From Paragonimus westermani (Eukaryota > Platyhelminthes > Trematoda > Plagiorchiida > Troglotrematidae), in assembly GCA_008508345.1 (NCBI GenBank), contig QNGE01003775.1, positions 1 to 64,000 on the forward strand: a DNA stretch of 64,000 nucleotides, written 5' to 3'. Shown here one piece after another: positions 11,760-23,400 of the stretch. The notes under the pieces are model-generated. The model was not told the origin of the DNA, ran no database searches, and was given only the letters and a program-made list of their open reading frames with translations. Both the position numbers and the translations under genes were made by a program. How positions within the stretch are numbered: position 1 is the stretch's first letter; each line of letters opens with the position of its first letter.

Positions 11760-12703
11760 CATCAAGCGGACTCAAGCTAGACCCTGAGAACACAAAGGCT
11801 ATAGTCACATTGCTGACTCCTGAAGATGTGAAAACAGTATCCCGACTGAATGGTATGGTTAATCTGAGTCGCTTCCTTCAAAACCTATTCGACATGATGC
11901 ATCCAATCCGCATTTTGACCCATAAAGGAGTGCCATGGAAATGGGAGGAGGGACAGCAGACAGCATTCGATAAAATCAAACGATTTATTACCGAGGCCCC
12001 TATATTGGGCTACTACGATCCAGCATTATCTATGGTCATTCAATGTGATACCAGTGAAACTGATCTGGGGGCGATATTGTTACAAAACGGAAGACCAGTG
12101 GACTACCGAAGCCGGAGTCTTTCGCCTGCTGAGCGAAACTATGCGCAAATCGAGAAGGAAATGCTAGCTGTGATATTCGCCCCAGAACGTTTCAGCACTT
12201 ATACGTTCGGTCGGAAGACAATAGTTCACCCCGACCACAAACCACTAGTTTCAATATTTAAGAAACCGTTATCTGCTGCACCGAGAAGGTTACAGAGAAT
12301 GTTAATCAGAATGCAAAAATATGACGTCGAACTGACCTATCAGCCTGGGACTCAGATACACACAGCTGACACTTCGTCTAGAGCTTGCGAAAAAGGTTCC
12401 TCCTGCGAAGAGCTTCATTTTGAAACTATTGCGGCTATGGATCACATTATGATGGAAACCGCACTAATCAGCGACCTAAAAGAAGCAACGACACAGGACG
12501 CCACGTTACAACGTCTGGCTGAAACAATTAGAAACGGGTGTCCATATGACAAGAGAAAGTTGCTCGAAGAATTAGCAGCCTTCTTTAGTGACCGCGATCA
12601 ATTTATCCAGGAAGATGGCTTAATATTCAAGGGGAAAAGAATCACAATTCCAGAGATATTCCAAAGGAATATATTAGAGCACGTTCACTTGGCACATACG
12701 TGA
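11753..12703 (+). pseudogene. Gypsy RNase H and start of integrase
   Basis: This 316-codon frame overlaps the end of the previous one. It carries LNGMVNLSRFLQNLFDMM, then RNase H blocks: IQCDTSETDLGAILLQNGRP, NYAQIEKEMLAVIFAPERF and a DHKPLVS block in which HTDHKP is HPDHKP. LTYQPGTQIHTADTSSRA is the usual end of RNase H, with Leu replaced in ADxLSR. It stops just inside the integrase zinc region (ILEHVHLAHT). Confidence 0.85.
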
Positions 12704-13370
12704 GTGAGTACCTGTATCGGGAGGGCAAAGAAACTTTTCTATTGGCGCCAGATGTCGAGTTACATAAGAGAATACATACAGAGCTGTAATGCATGTCGGG
12801 CTAATGACTCAAAGCGAACCAAGGAAACGATGTTGATGCGTCAAATCCTTTAAAGACCCTGGCAAATATTATCGGCGGACATCTTTGCAGTCAACAAGAA
12901 GCAATACTTGGTGATAATAGACCATTTCAGCGATTCCTACGATTTAGAATGGCCGAGTTCTACTACTTCCATCGCGGTCATTAACAAACTTCGAGCTCAA
13001 TTTGCGCGCTACGGCATGCCTGAGATCTTTTCCGACAACGGACCACAATTCATTGACGAGGATTTTAGGACGTTTGATAGAAAATTGCGGATTCGAGCAG
13101 CGTACAAGAAGTCCGTACTACAGTCAGTCAAATGGTAAAGCGGAAGCGGCGGCCAAAATGGCAAAGCGACTGCTGCAACTGGCCCAATTATCCGGAGGTG
13201 ATCCGTATTTAATGTTACTGAAGAAACGGAATACTCCTAACGAAACTATGTCCCACTGCTCGGCGCAGAGAATGTTGGGGAGAAGGACACGCACGCATTT
13301 GCCGATAATAGAACTACTAAAACCTCAATCGCCGAAGGTAACTGAAGTGCACGATGATTTGAGGAGATGA
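12704..13370 (+). pseudogene. Gypsy integrase, frameshifted
   Basis: The zinc-binding part continues as FYWRQMSSYIREYIQSCNAC. The catalytic core holds SADIFAVNKKQYLVIIDHFS (first Asp) and IFSDNGPQF (second Asp). After a frameshift, YYSQSNGKAEAAAKMAKRLL has the Glu of the DDE triad. Close relatives of the last part lie at 42319-42586. Confidence 0.75.
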
Positions 13371-13861
13371 ATGCTAACCCAAAAGCGATACCACGACAAA
13401 GGAGCCCGCGACCTACCGGTTCTGTAGGTAGGCGACAAGGTATGGGTACAGTGCGTTGCAAAAAACCCACGGTGATGGATAGAAGGAGTGGTGGTGAGGT
13501 ACTGCCGTTATCGGTCATACGAAATAGACTCCGAAGGGGTACTGAAGAGGAGGAATCGGGTGTATCTGAGAAAACGAGTAACACCGGGTTAAGAGCTCCT
13601 CCTCAAAGAGAAGAAAGTGTTATCACGAACCAGGAGTGGATTATGCTACGAAAAAGGGAGGATGTAAAGGGATTAGATTGGACAAACGCATCGATACGAA
13701 GTCAACCATTGATGCGCAGAAGTCTACGGCCAATCAGTGTCGAAAACACGAACAGACTTGTATGTCAGCGCGGGGACCAATCAGCACGGCACGGTGCTCC
13801 AGCACCGGATTTTGTTATAACGAGCACCGGGGTAAACCAAGTTAAGTGCGTCACGCGTTGA
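13367..13861 (+). pseudogene. Gypsy pol C-terminal tail
   Basis: A basic, Arg/Ser-rich reading frame follows the integrase and overlaps its last bases. The block KAIPRQRSPRPTGSVG reappears at about 42560-42600 (TPKAIPR), and RRSGGEVLPLSVIR matches the other copy near 42670. It is the post-integrase tail of this gypsy family. Confidence 0.6.
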
Positions 13862-14260
13862 AACAAACAAGCTGCAAGCGGAGTCGAGCCGACCAATGAG
13901 AAAGCGAAAGCGTCATCAACAATCGTAATTCTTCATTTTACCGATGCGTCTAATCTATACAATAACTAATAGAAATCCCATAAACTGAGGTTCGCTTTGT
14001 GCCACGAAGAATGACTTTTGCTTTCGTTCCGGAAGGTAGCGATCTTTTAACACGAAGTACGTGAACATACTGTCGGCACTCTATTCCCATATTTCAGCTC
14101 AGGTTGAGGTTTACGGTGAACTCATAATAATTCAATCTTACAAACAGCTGTTTTCGGTAATTCTCACCGTGCTTCTACAGTTACATGGGAATACGTGCGA
14201 GTTATATATGAATTTATGATGAGTTAAACAGGAACGTTAGGATTAGAGAAATGGTACAGA

Positions 14261-14760
14261 TCACAGTCTACTGGGGGAGGGTGGGGGTATTGCTGAATGT
14301 GTTCCGGTGTTATACGTGCCTGTCATGAAATATTTGTTCATGAATGTCAAGCGGTTCGCGCTTGTTCGAGTTTCGAGTGGATGTGGAATGATTGGCCAGG
14401 GGAGGTGGAGGGTTTGTGCGAATTGTTTTTGGGCACACAGGCAGGGGTTGTGCAGTCTGATAGCAATAGACTCGGAGATTGATAACAATCGCATTCTAAC
14501 GGTTCTGGAGCCGGCTTGACGAACCTTGTAGATGATTTGGAATGTTTCATCTGGATTTATTCGATAACCAGTGTCGATTAGGTGGGAACCGATTGCACCG
14601 GAAATGGGCGTTAGCGAACCGTTGCGAAGCCATTTTGGTAGGTGTTCACGAATCCTTTCCGATAGCAGCCTTGTGGTCCTCCCAACACGACCTGCCTGAC
14701 AACAGGTGAGAGAGTAGATACAGAAAGACGAAGAGAACTCTGGCAAACGATCATTCAGGC
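14261..14760 (-). mobile_element. Penelope-like GIY-YIG endonuclease fragment
   Basis: The minus strand reads CIYSLTCCQAGRVGRTTRLL followed by SERIREHLPKWL, the GIY-YIG nuclease start seen in Penelope-like elements, with YIG changed to RVG. ISGAIGSHLIDTGYRINPDE and TFQIIYKVR, then RLLSISESIAIRLHNPCLC, are the expected downstream blocks, including the Glu near the end of the domain. No reverse transcriptase is attached. It lies between the gypsy 3' end and the resumed LINE, on the opposite strand. Confidence 0.78.
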
Positions 14761-14780
14761 ATGGCATCAGTACCGAGCAG

Positions 14781-15918
14781 GTGTCGAACGACACGATAAG
14801 TTTCACTGCAGGTGAATTATTTGACAGTTTCAGCACTATGACCGGCGTACGTCAAGGCTGTCCGCTGTCACCATTTTTGTTTAATTTCGTCATAGACGAA
14901 ATAATGGAGGATTGTCTCCGGCACTCACAAGATGTCGGCGTGGACCTCCTACCTGGTGAAAGACTGACCGATCTTGATTATGCTGACGACAAGGTGTTGC
15001 TGTTTGACAACTTTCAATCGGCACAAGTAATGNNNNNNNNNNNNNNNNNNNNNNNNNNNNNNNNNNNNNNNNNNNNNNNNNNNNNNNNNNNNNNNNNNNN
15101 NNNNNNNNNNNNNNNNNNNNNNNNNNNNNNNNNNNNNNNNNNNNNNNNNNNNNNNNNNNNNNNNNNNNNNNNNNNNNNNNNNNNNNNNNNNNNNNNNNNN
15201 NNNNNNNNNNNNNNNNNNNNNNNNNNNNNNNNNNNNNNNNNNNNNNNNNNNNNNNNNNNNNNNNNNNNNNNNNNNNNNNNNNNNNNNNNNNNNNNNNNNN
15301 NNNNNNNNNNNNNNNNNNNNNNNNNNNNNNNNNNNNNNNNNNNNNNNNNNNNNNNNNNNNNNNNNNNNNNNNNNNNNNNNNNNNNNNNNNNNNNNNNNNN
15401 NNNNNNNNNNNNNNNNNNNNNNNNNNNNNNNNNNNNNNNNNNNNNNNNNNNNNNNNNNNNNNNNNNNNNNNNNNNNNNNNNNNNNNNNNNNNNNNNNNNN
15501 GTTCACGAAGGGGTTGGCCACCGTGGGTCGTGTTCGTCTCCCGGGCTGGGGTCCTCGCGACTCACAGAGTCGGTGGTTGGAGACACTAGGTGAGATGGCG
15601 GCTAATCGAGCTCAGTGACGTGAGTGTTGTTGTTTGGCCGAGTTGTCTGTGAAGTGAGTGCATTTAATGACGCGTGGTAGTGAAAGCCGTAAGGAATCTG
15701 TCTTGCTGATGTCGCCTTACTCTCACTTGCAGCTCGGTTGTTTGTTTGCAAGGCGTAGACATCTTGATGTTGAATGTTTGAGTTAGGGCCCTTCCCGTCC
15801 GCTTCTTTTTTCCTTTTCTCTCTTCCTATATAGGGTTTGCTGTTTCTTCATGGTTGTGTGGCAGTTAAGCGTTAGTGTGAATCACTGATGTGTTGCTGTC
15901 TATGATGATGATGATGAC
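14781..15918 (+). mobile_element. LINE (RTE-like), resumed reverse transcriptase and 3' end
   Basis: Reverse transcriptase resumes with FDSFSTMTGVRQGCPLSPFL and NFVIDEIMEDCLRHSQDVGV, then LDYADDKVLLFDNF, an intact YADD catalytic box, before the gap at 15033. After the gap, 15501-15620 encodes a frame-disturbed version of the conserved C-terminal [16 protein letters not shown] region. A 3' UTR follows, and the copy ends in (TGA)n at about 15902-15918. It is the continuation of the LINE at 7820-9890. Confidence 0.8.
15033..15500. other. Assembly gap (468 N)
   Basis: A run of N interrupts the LINE reverse transcriptase. ORFs that cross it are not meaningful. Confidence 1.
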
Positions 15919-16204
15919 ATCCAAGGAAATTTGCTCCCATCACATTCAAAACTTCCTTGGGTCCAACAATGCGGCGATTTTCGATTTCCGGCCTCCTGAT
16001 AGGGATCACATCATTGATGCTGCTTTAATCAACTAACAGTCGTGGTATTTTGGGATCGAAAAGCGACTTTTGATTCCGCTGTCTGAGGTGCTCTGATTGT
16101 AGGAAAGCCCCAACAAAGTACACCAATGTTTCGTCGTCGTTGTATTTCCGCTCTCAGCGCAGTATGCGTTCATAGGCAACTATCCTGAGCGTTCTCCACT
16201 TCAA

Positions 16205-16800
16205 GTGGTGTTCGGTGGGGATGCTCGATATCCCGCCTCCTATTCAGCATTTGGAGGTTCGGAGTATCCCTTAATGAAGGTTCTGCGAGGTAGTAAGCTG
16301 AACCATGTCGAGTATGCGGAAGACATCGCCCTCCTAAATTGCACTGCAGAGAACATACAATCTATGATGGGCCGTTTTATGCCAAGTGTAAATTGTTGTC
16401 ACAACGGTGGGCTAGCTCCGAGCCTCTGTATGCGGTTACATAGGCAGGTGGCCTCACCTACTTGAGCATTTTCATCTCGTTAACCTGTGATATTACCGAC
16501 TAAGTGTCTGCGAGGATAGCAAATGCATGTAACCTGCAGTCTACGCTACTGCCAACAGAGCATTTGGCGCAAACAAAACTGACTGTCGTCAGGCTGGAAG
16601 TTAACCGCAAGCTACCCAGGCAATGGGTCACAGGAGCCGAGACCCTTGGTTGCCTCATTGAACAATGTAGGCAGACGCTGCTGGCCTGGACGAAGTTATC
16701 ACGACCATGCACACCACTGATTGTAAACGCCTTCGAGCACTGGAGCGTACCAGTCAGTGACGAACGTATATTCGTGAGGTTGTTCGTCTTACTCTTTCAG
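16205..16800 (+). mobile_element. LINE reverse transcriptase scraps
   Basis: LNHVEYAEDIALLNCTAENI with QSMMGRF resembles a LINE YADD box and what follows it (YADD changed to YAED). After a frame change, MSARIANACNLQSTLL and VTGAETLGCLIEQC match the post-thumb region. This is a short decayed copy. Confidence 0.6.
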
Positions 16801-16899
16801 GAATTTCTATTGTTCTTTAGTAATTTTGCTTCACACATCCGGAATGAACCGCCAATATCTCAATCGTGGACCACTGGTTCGCAGAGCCATAGTATCTAG

Positions 16900-19240
16900 G
16901 TGTACGGTTTATAGGTAACAACGTTCATGATAGGATTGAGTAAAATTAAGTGTGAAACACGAAATTACCCATGAACAATCGTTAGGTGGTGAATTCAGCG
17001 ACAACATACAGGAGCATACGGAGACAGTTTCGCCGTAATTGTAAAACGACATATACACCAACTGAAAACAGGTATAGTATGTAAGTGATCGATTGTAGAA
17101 ATAGTCCTTCACACTGCCGGACTGGTAATGATTAGCCCACCACCAACACAAAATAACTCATCTTATACAAGACCAGACCGCTAGGCAGCAACCGCATTCT
17201 GCAACGTGTGTTTAAACTGCGCCATAGTCTCCCATCACGACAGTGCAAAATTACTACCGACTCTCACACCGAGATGTCTCGATTCCACATAGCATTGAGC
17301 AACATGCGCTGCCTCCCTGCCAAATCAATTTTTGTTTTCCCGTGTCACTCTATCAGAGAGATCACACTTATACGACGCCTGAAACGAATCCACATGCTAT
17401 TTAAGCTTGTTCACACTTCACACCACTCTGCCAGTATGTTAATGAGTTCATCCACAGAACGCTCTCGAGGGACAGTTGTCTCTTTCACTGGCGATAGGTT
17501 TAGGTTGGCTGCCCCCATGAGAATACTGCGAACGACCATACTGTTATGAACGTGTTATCCGCAGAAACAGTTGTCTTGTCAGCACTTAATGTCTCAACTG
17601 CCACCTGCACATCGTATGCTAACGGTTTCTAACATCGATGAGGCATGGTGGTCGACGTTGGTGGACAGAGTTGAAAGTTCACTGAAAATCAGACGTTTTC
17701 ATCTTCCTGTAAGCAAACTGTGTGGGGATGGTGAAGTACAACCGGACGTTAAACTATATGTCACTTTGACTAAATACCAACAGCAACCTCGGAAGTGGAT
17801 TACTTGTATCTGTTGCCTCGAGGAAATTCGAATACAGTACACTCCCATACGTGGACTGCCTTCCGCAAAACGGCGTACATTCTGTAGGACACATTCAACA
17901 CAGCTACCCTAGTAGATCTACCAGCATTCTAAGTTTCCACATGTTCACGATGTCTCAACTTGGCTTACTTCATCTTTATGAAGAATGAGGGTTACAGTAT
18001 CAACTGTATTAATCGTGTGAATGAGAGCAAACAGACGGTAATTAAGCCAAGGGTATGCGCAGAATAGTGGCGCACATACGCTGGGTAATCCAATGGGCCT
18101 ACTGGTCGTCGTTAATCCGGTTCGTGGGTCGGCCATATCCCAGACAATACTCGTAAGTTCAGGTCTTGAGTAGGCTTCGAGATAAGACTAAATGTTGTCA
18201 CCACACTATCTGGCCCATCCTGGAAAATGAAGGTCGAAGACAGCAATAACCTCAAGTATCGTTCCGTTATCTGTAAGTCAACCAGGTTTGTGACTGCAAG
18301 AATGCCACAACGAAATGTATCACGGAGCTCGGGAATGATTGCGAGGTCGACTGTGGTCGAATCACAAGACTTCAGATCTGTTCACAATCAAGTTGTGTCA
18401 TGTCGAACTAGCAGAAAGAGCGTGACACTGAAGAAAAGAGAGACTCCCGCTTAGGTAGAAATGGGAAGTCAGCAGGGCGCATGGTCAGCTGTTTGTAGAT
18501 CGATAAAGCAGAAGTAGTCAGTGGATAAAAGTAGAGGGCCACCTAAGTGGAAATAAAGTGAAAGAGGGAGCTTCAGCAGAAGGTTGCAGAGGTACTTTAA
18601 TCGGCGAGCAGACTGAGATTAGTCGGACTGAAAAGAGTGGTCAGCTTTCTGCGAAAGGTTACCGATCTCCAGTATGGTTTGGACATGTACAACTCGGGAG
18701 ACATCCGTGAAACGAAAGAAGCAAATTATGGCTGTGTAGTAGGAACGAACTAATGGTAATGAAATGCTTCACAACAAAATGGTTATAGAAGTAATCCGAC
18801 ATAGTTGGAGTATGGGCAAAAGTAATGCCTCACTCCTCACGGCGTTCAACCCTAGAAAGGATGGCTTTCATGTTCATTAAGAATGCTCTCTGTAAGGATT
18901 CTAATGGAAACACAAACACGGCCAGTATAACAACCAGCCAGTGGCAAAGATGTATCATTTCAAGCAGTGATGAACCATATGGTCTTTTATTCACAAGACG
19001 CCACCACATCTTGCACTATCCTCAACTGCCACCGATCCATACCGAAATAAGCTGTTATAATATAGCTTGTTAAAAAACTGTACGAAAATGTACCGACAAA
19101 TCATTATGAAAGTTGTCCCGTTTAGCGTACTATGGAACAGATCCTGTGAGCTCACCAAATTAGAAGATACTACCAATACCACCTAAGCGGATCAAGTGAC
19201 GGAAGAGTATTTAGGTTGAACATCTCTACAAATTTGTCTT
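16900..19240. other. No recognisable gene
   Basis: Several ORFs of 60 to 113 codons occur (for example 17208-17549 and 17571-17912), but none shows a domain or a splice context that I recognise. Confidence 0.4.
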
Positions 19241-19244
19241 GTCA

Positions 19245-19570
19245 ACCTCAAACACTTACATTTCTTGTGCGCCCCAAAACGGCTGGCCAACACATTGAAC
19301 CTTCCATGGCCGTGTACACAAACCCAGGATGGAGTGATCGCCCAGATGGTACGCTTTTCCAGTAGACTTCGTGCAACTCATGTGATCAATGTTATGTAAG
19401 TAAGCCTCATGACTCAAACCAGACAGAAACTATTGACTGGCATATCTCGCCTCGGCAATACGTTATGTACCACCCCATCGAAATCAATATAAACGTGTTT
19501 TGCTTAGCCTGACGATGAAACACCGAAAACGATCTCGTCTGTTATGCGTTTCTTCTCGTGACTAAATCGG
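19245..19570 (+). repeat. Dispersed repeat R1, plus-strand copy
   Basis: It aligns with the reverse complement of 700-1020 over about 320 bp. It ends with CCTGACGATGAAACACCGAA and a following AACGATCTCGTCTGTT hairpin. It lies about 400 bp beyond the ZDHHC17 stop codon, so it could fall in the 3' UTR or flank of that gene. Confidence 0.65.
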
Positions 19571-19960
19571 GCATATTCAAAGTACATTTCTTGCAGTTCA
19601 ACAAACAATTAATAACGATAGCCGATTGGGTAAAAGGTGTTGTATTCGAATTCAGTACATAACGTGAGGAAAAACAAAACTACTCATGTTAGTGATGAAG
19701 AAATATGCAAGACAATACGATAGAAAGTGAATACACAGCTGGTGCGAACAAATAGCACCTACTGCCACAAATGTCTTTACACGCTTGAGAGAGAGGTACT
19801 TGTGTGTCATTAAAATGCACATAACAGTTAACAAGCAGCGGTTAAATGAAAAACACTGATTCACAGCAACGATTTATGACAGCCGGAAGCTGAGAAACAG
19901 TTTGGAGAGATAACGAAAGTAAAAATTAAGCCACAACAGCTAAATGTCGATTACTGATCA

Positions 19961-20400
19961 CTAAACAGTTTCATCATATTTGTTTATATAATTCACTTTA
20001 TCAGTCTCTGAGCTGTTAACTAACTGTGAACCCAAAATTTGATCCAAACTGTAAATACGACGCCAATCGGTGTTCACTGAACCAGTGTAACCGGGGAGAC
20101 CGATCAGATCCAAGAGGTTACGCCAAACACCTCGGTCATACGGACTGACTCCACAGGACTTTACACTGTGAAAGTCTGCCTGATTAGACTTATTATTTCG
20201 AGAGAAGCTAAGCCCGCCAGAAAACTCCACGTAGCGATCAATGTTGATACGTTCATTTGTAGTTGTATTCAGCCAAACCATTTGGTAAAGTTGGGAGCAA
20301 AACAAAAGGAATGTCCAGAAGCTGTAAAACGCTGCGTTAGCAGTACAGAAGATAACCCACGGATCACATATGAGACAGACACCGATATTGTCAAGCCATC
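19961..20400 (-). CDS. ZDHHC17: ZDHHC17 last coding exon: final membrane segment, TTNE and C-terminal tail
   Basis: Two bases complete codon 561 (Arg), followed by 145 codons and a TAG at 19963-19961. The segment [19 protein letters not shown] is the last membrane helix. NTTTNERIN holds the TTxE motif of DHHC enzymes and matches human HIP14 GITTNERMN. Further on, [16 protein letters not shown] matches the human SPFNHGCVRNIIDFF stretch. The acceptor is TTTTTCTACTCAG before 20400. The intron between this exon and exon 4 is 8.7 kb and contains an RTE-like LINE in the same orientation as the gene. Confidence 0.92.
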
Positions 20401-23400
20401 CTGAGTAGAAAAACAAAAGAAAAATGAAACAGCGAAATCTAAGAGAGTTGAAGATCCGACGAGAGTTTCAGCAGCGAAAAACGGGGAGTTTTGGACGAAT
20501 GTACGTTACACTGAACCGTAATTGTGAAAACAGATTCCAGTGAGCCATATGAGTGTGAACATTAAAATCATGGAAGCGTATCGATGTCTGTTAAACGAAG
20601 TGGCAGCTAACGAAAACAATGTCGTACAAATGAATAAGCAAGTGATGGTGTACAAGTTCGATTGTGGCAAGCAGCTTTTTAAGTCAGTGAGCCAGAAATT
20701 GCACGTGTGTGGCTTTAGGTCGATGTGGAACACGAGATGTATGTGAAGATCTCTTGGTGGAAAGTCAAAGGAATCGACAGCGCATTGAGACTACGTCAGC
20801 AGCACACAATAAACAATTTTCTTACGTATGAGCTTGGCTACTTTACGAGAAGTTGAACTGATACCGGACAGAATAAGAAAACCATTAGTGAGTGGGTAGT
20901 TTTCCATGGAATGGCATGAAGTGAACACTTTCATGAAATTGTGTTCCCAATAAAAGACTACAAAGGGAGGATGTTGAGCATGTAGTGTCCAAAGGTGTAA
21001 ATATCGGACATTTATTACAGTTACATGGTCGTCAATTACTAAACCCCTGGATTAACAAGCCGATAGCAACAAGTTCTTTTTACAACAAATAAATCACATT
21101 TGAAAATCATGGATTAAATTTCAAGAAAGGCCAATGGTAAATTGTAAGCCTCCTCGCGTAATGACACTTCGATCGCAGCGCATCGGTTGCCTTGTGAAAC
21201 TACCATACACAATATGTAATGAACGACAAGTGACCAAAACAAAATCAGTCCGGTCATGTCTGAAACGATCGGCCAGATAAGTGGAAGCAGCATGATGAAA
21301 CTACAGCACATCCGGCGATAAAGAAGATGAAATTGATGCAACACCGTTGATTCCGAGCAGGTCAAGATGACATTATGTGAATCGTAACTCTGTTCTGTCA
21401 CATCGTTACAGCACTTTTAACCTATCGACTGGATATAGTATCGACGCAAAATTGTGGCAATTTGGAACAAAAATTCCTTAACAGTTGCTTCAAAGCAATA
21501 GTTAATTCGACCGACGTCTCTGGATAACTGCCAAGCCGATAAGCCATACAGACATTCTACAGGATTTGCATCAGGACCGAATCTCGGACGTTTTAATTAC
21601 TTTCGCGACACAGTGTATGGAGTTGGGGGTTCGTTTACCTGAAAATTACAACCCCTTGCTGAGTTGAAGAATGGAGCGTACCAGAAGACGATTCCGCGCC
21701 CAGATATGGGAGTCGGCACAGTGATTGATGCGCAGTGATGACTACCTGGTACGATCAGTTTACTCATCTTAAAAGCTGTAAATATCCCACCATTCAGTAT
21801 TCCGCCTCCTCATTATCATATGGTAATCATTTCTATCATCCGCCACAATGGTATCGAAAGTCAATGACCCTAAGAATGAACCGGATCGCCTGTATTTGGC
21901 ACAAGCAAAAGGTGAGGACCCCGTCTCACTTTACCAACACCGTTTATGAATAAGACCAACGCTGGTATCCATACTCAGCGCTAGGATGTGGAATAGTTTA
22001 GTACCCCGTATATGACAGCTGGAAGTCAAGCATCTACAAAAGATTGTCCTTCATGCCAGAAGTCGGACGCAACGGCTAAACTCAGTTCAGCACATGTACA
22101 GTCACTTGGATTTGTCTTGGAGCCGTCTTTGAGAGTTGTAATCGATGGGGTGAACCCGCGTGTTCCAGAATCTACTAGTAAAAGTGATACACTGTTAAAC
22201 AAAGCAACCTTTTCCCGTAACAAATTTGAACAGAGAAGTCAGAAGCAGTTTTGCAACAATGTATCTCTCGAACACTTCCCTGTATCTCATCAGACACATA
22301 CTACAGTCTGTGTGTTTATATATAGCAAAGTTCAATAGGCTTTGTGAAGCTAAACAACAAATTCAACAACCACGGTTGACGACATCCGATTCGGATTAGC
22401 CTGTCACAGTGACCGAAGCCAAAGGACGCCTGCGCTTAACCATCACTGCCGAACCACTTGCAGTTCCACCCGCACACCACATATCCGATGTAAATCCGAA
22501 GGAATAAGAGCGGGAGGTGTGCCAGTGGGGCTTTTGTGTCCAACCGGCTAATGCTGGTTAGCCACTTGATTGGCTAATAAGGAAAGGAAACTGTTATCTC
22601 TCGGAAACTAAACAGCGAGAGAGACTGCAATGTCGAGATCACAACTAAGAAGAAGGATTTGTGAAGTGTAATACAAGAAGCATTGCAGTATAGGAGTGCA
22701 GGTTAGTGCATCCCAAAGAAGGTAGGGATGAAAAGCGAAATTCTCATTGAACTATGAAGAAAAGAATGGATAGAAGAACACAGACACTCAAGTTTCCAAA
22801 AAGCAGAGCGGATTAATTGTCAACGACCATGTTGTTGGACGATGCAGTCGTTAACAGAAGTAGAATGGATACACTCATATGACCTACCTGAGCTTAACGT
22901 ACACGCCGGCTCTTCGCCGACGGTGTACCATGAGTACGTTGGTGGCCTACTAGCCCTAAACGGCCAACGCATTCGCGGCCGCACACATCACAACGCCATA
23001 TAGTCACGTCACCGCGACCTATGGCACCGGTGGTTCCTTTGCGTACTGCACGCTTCCGCTCGCGCCCGCGCAATCATTGCTCGTTGAACTTTCGGACGCC
23101 CGCCCGAACCGTATTCCTCTAGGCCGTCCGGTTCAACGCCAAATCTTCCCAACATCTAAAATCAATGTTACAACGTGAAAGACTTACCTGCACAACATCC
23201 TGGTACCTCCGCTTCTGACCACCGGGATTTCGCTTACCTGACTTCACTTGTCCGTACAGTAACTGCTTCGGGATACGGTCATCGCCCATCCGACGGACGT
23301 GACCGAGCCAACGGAGCTGGTTCAGCATCAACATGGCTTCCATCCCGTCCATGTCCGCTCGCCGCAGTACCTCAGTGTTCGGAATCATGTCCGACCACCG

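Larger units (their letters stand above)
9890..14230 (+). mobile_element. Decayed Ty3/gypsy LTR retrotransposon inserted in a LINE
   Basis: Gag, protease, reverse transcriptase, RNase H and integrase follow in the usual Ty3/gypsy order, spread over several frames. No 5' LTR is visible: gag starts about 45 bp after the LINE break. Sequence after the integrase tail (13860-14230) aligns with 43010-43200 and may include the 3' LTR. The LINE resumes at about 14800, but 20 to 30 residues of LINE reverse transcriptase are missing, and a Penelope fragment lies between. The rearrangement is therefore more than a clean insertion. Confidence 0.8.

Noticed and set aside
14781..15593. Long plus-strand ORF across the first gap, and similar ORFs across the second gap
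   Set aside because: They are open only because N is read as any residue.
19508..19550. Second hammerhead-like core in repeat R1 (CTGACGA...GAAA with a paired stem III)
   Set aside because: Stem II cannot form (only about one pair) and the sequences on either side do not pair as stem I. Kept only as a conserved hairpin.
21114..21401. Hydrophobic minus-strand ORF in intron 4
   Set aside because: Exons 4 and 5 join in phase (one plus two bases) and already align with HIP14 through the last membrane segment.
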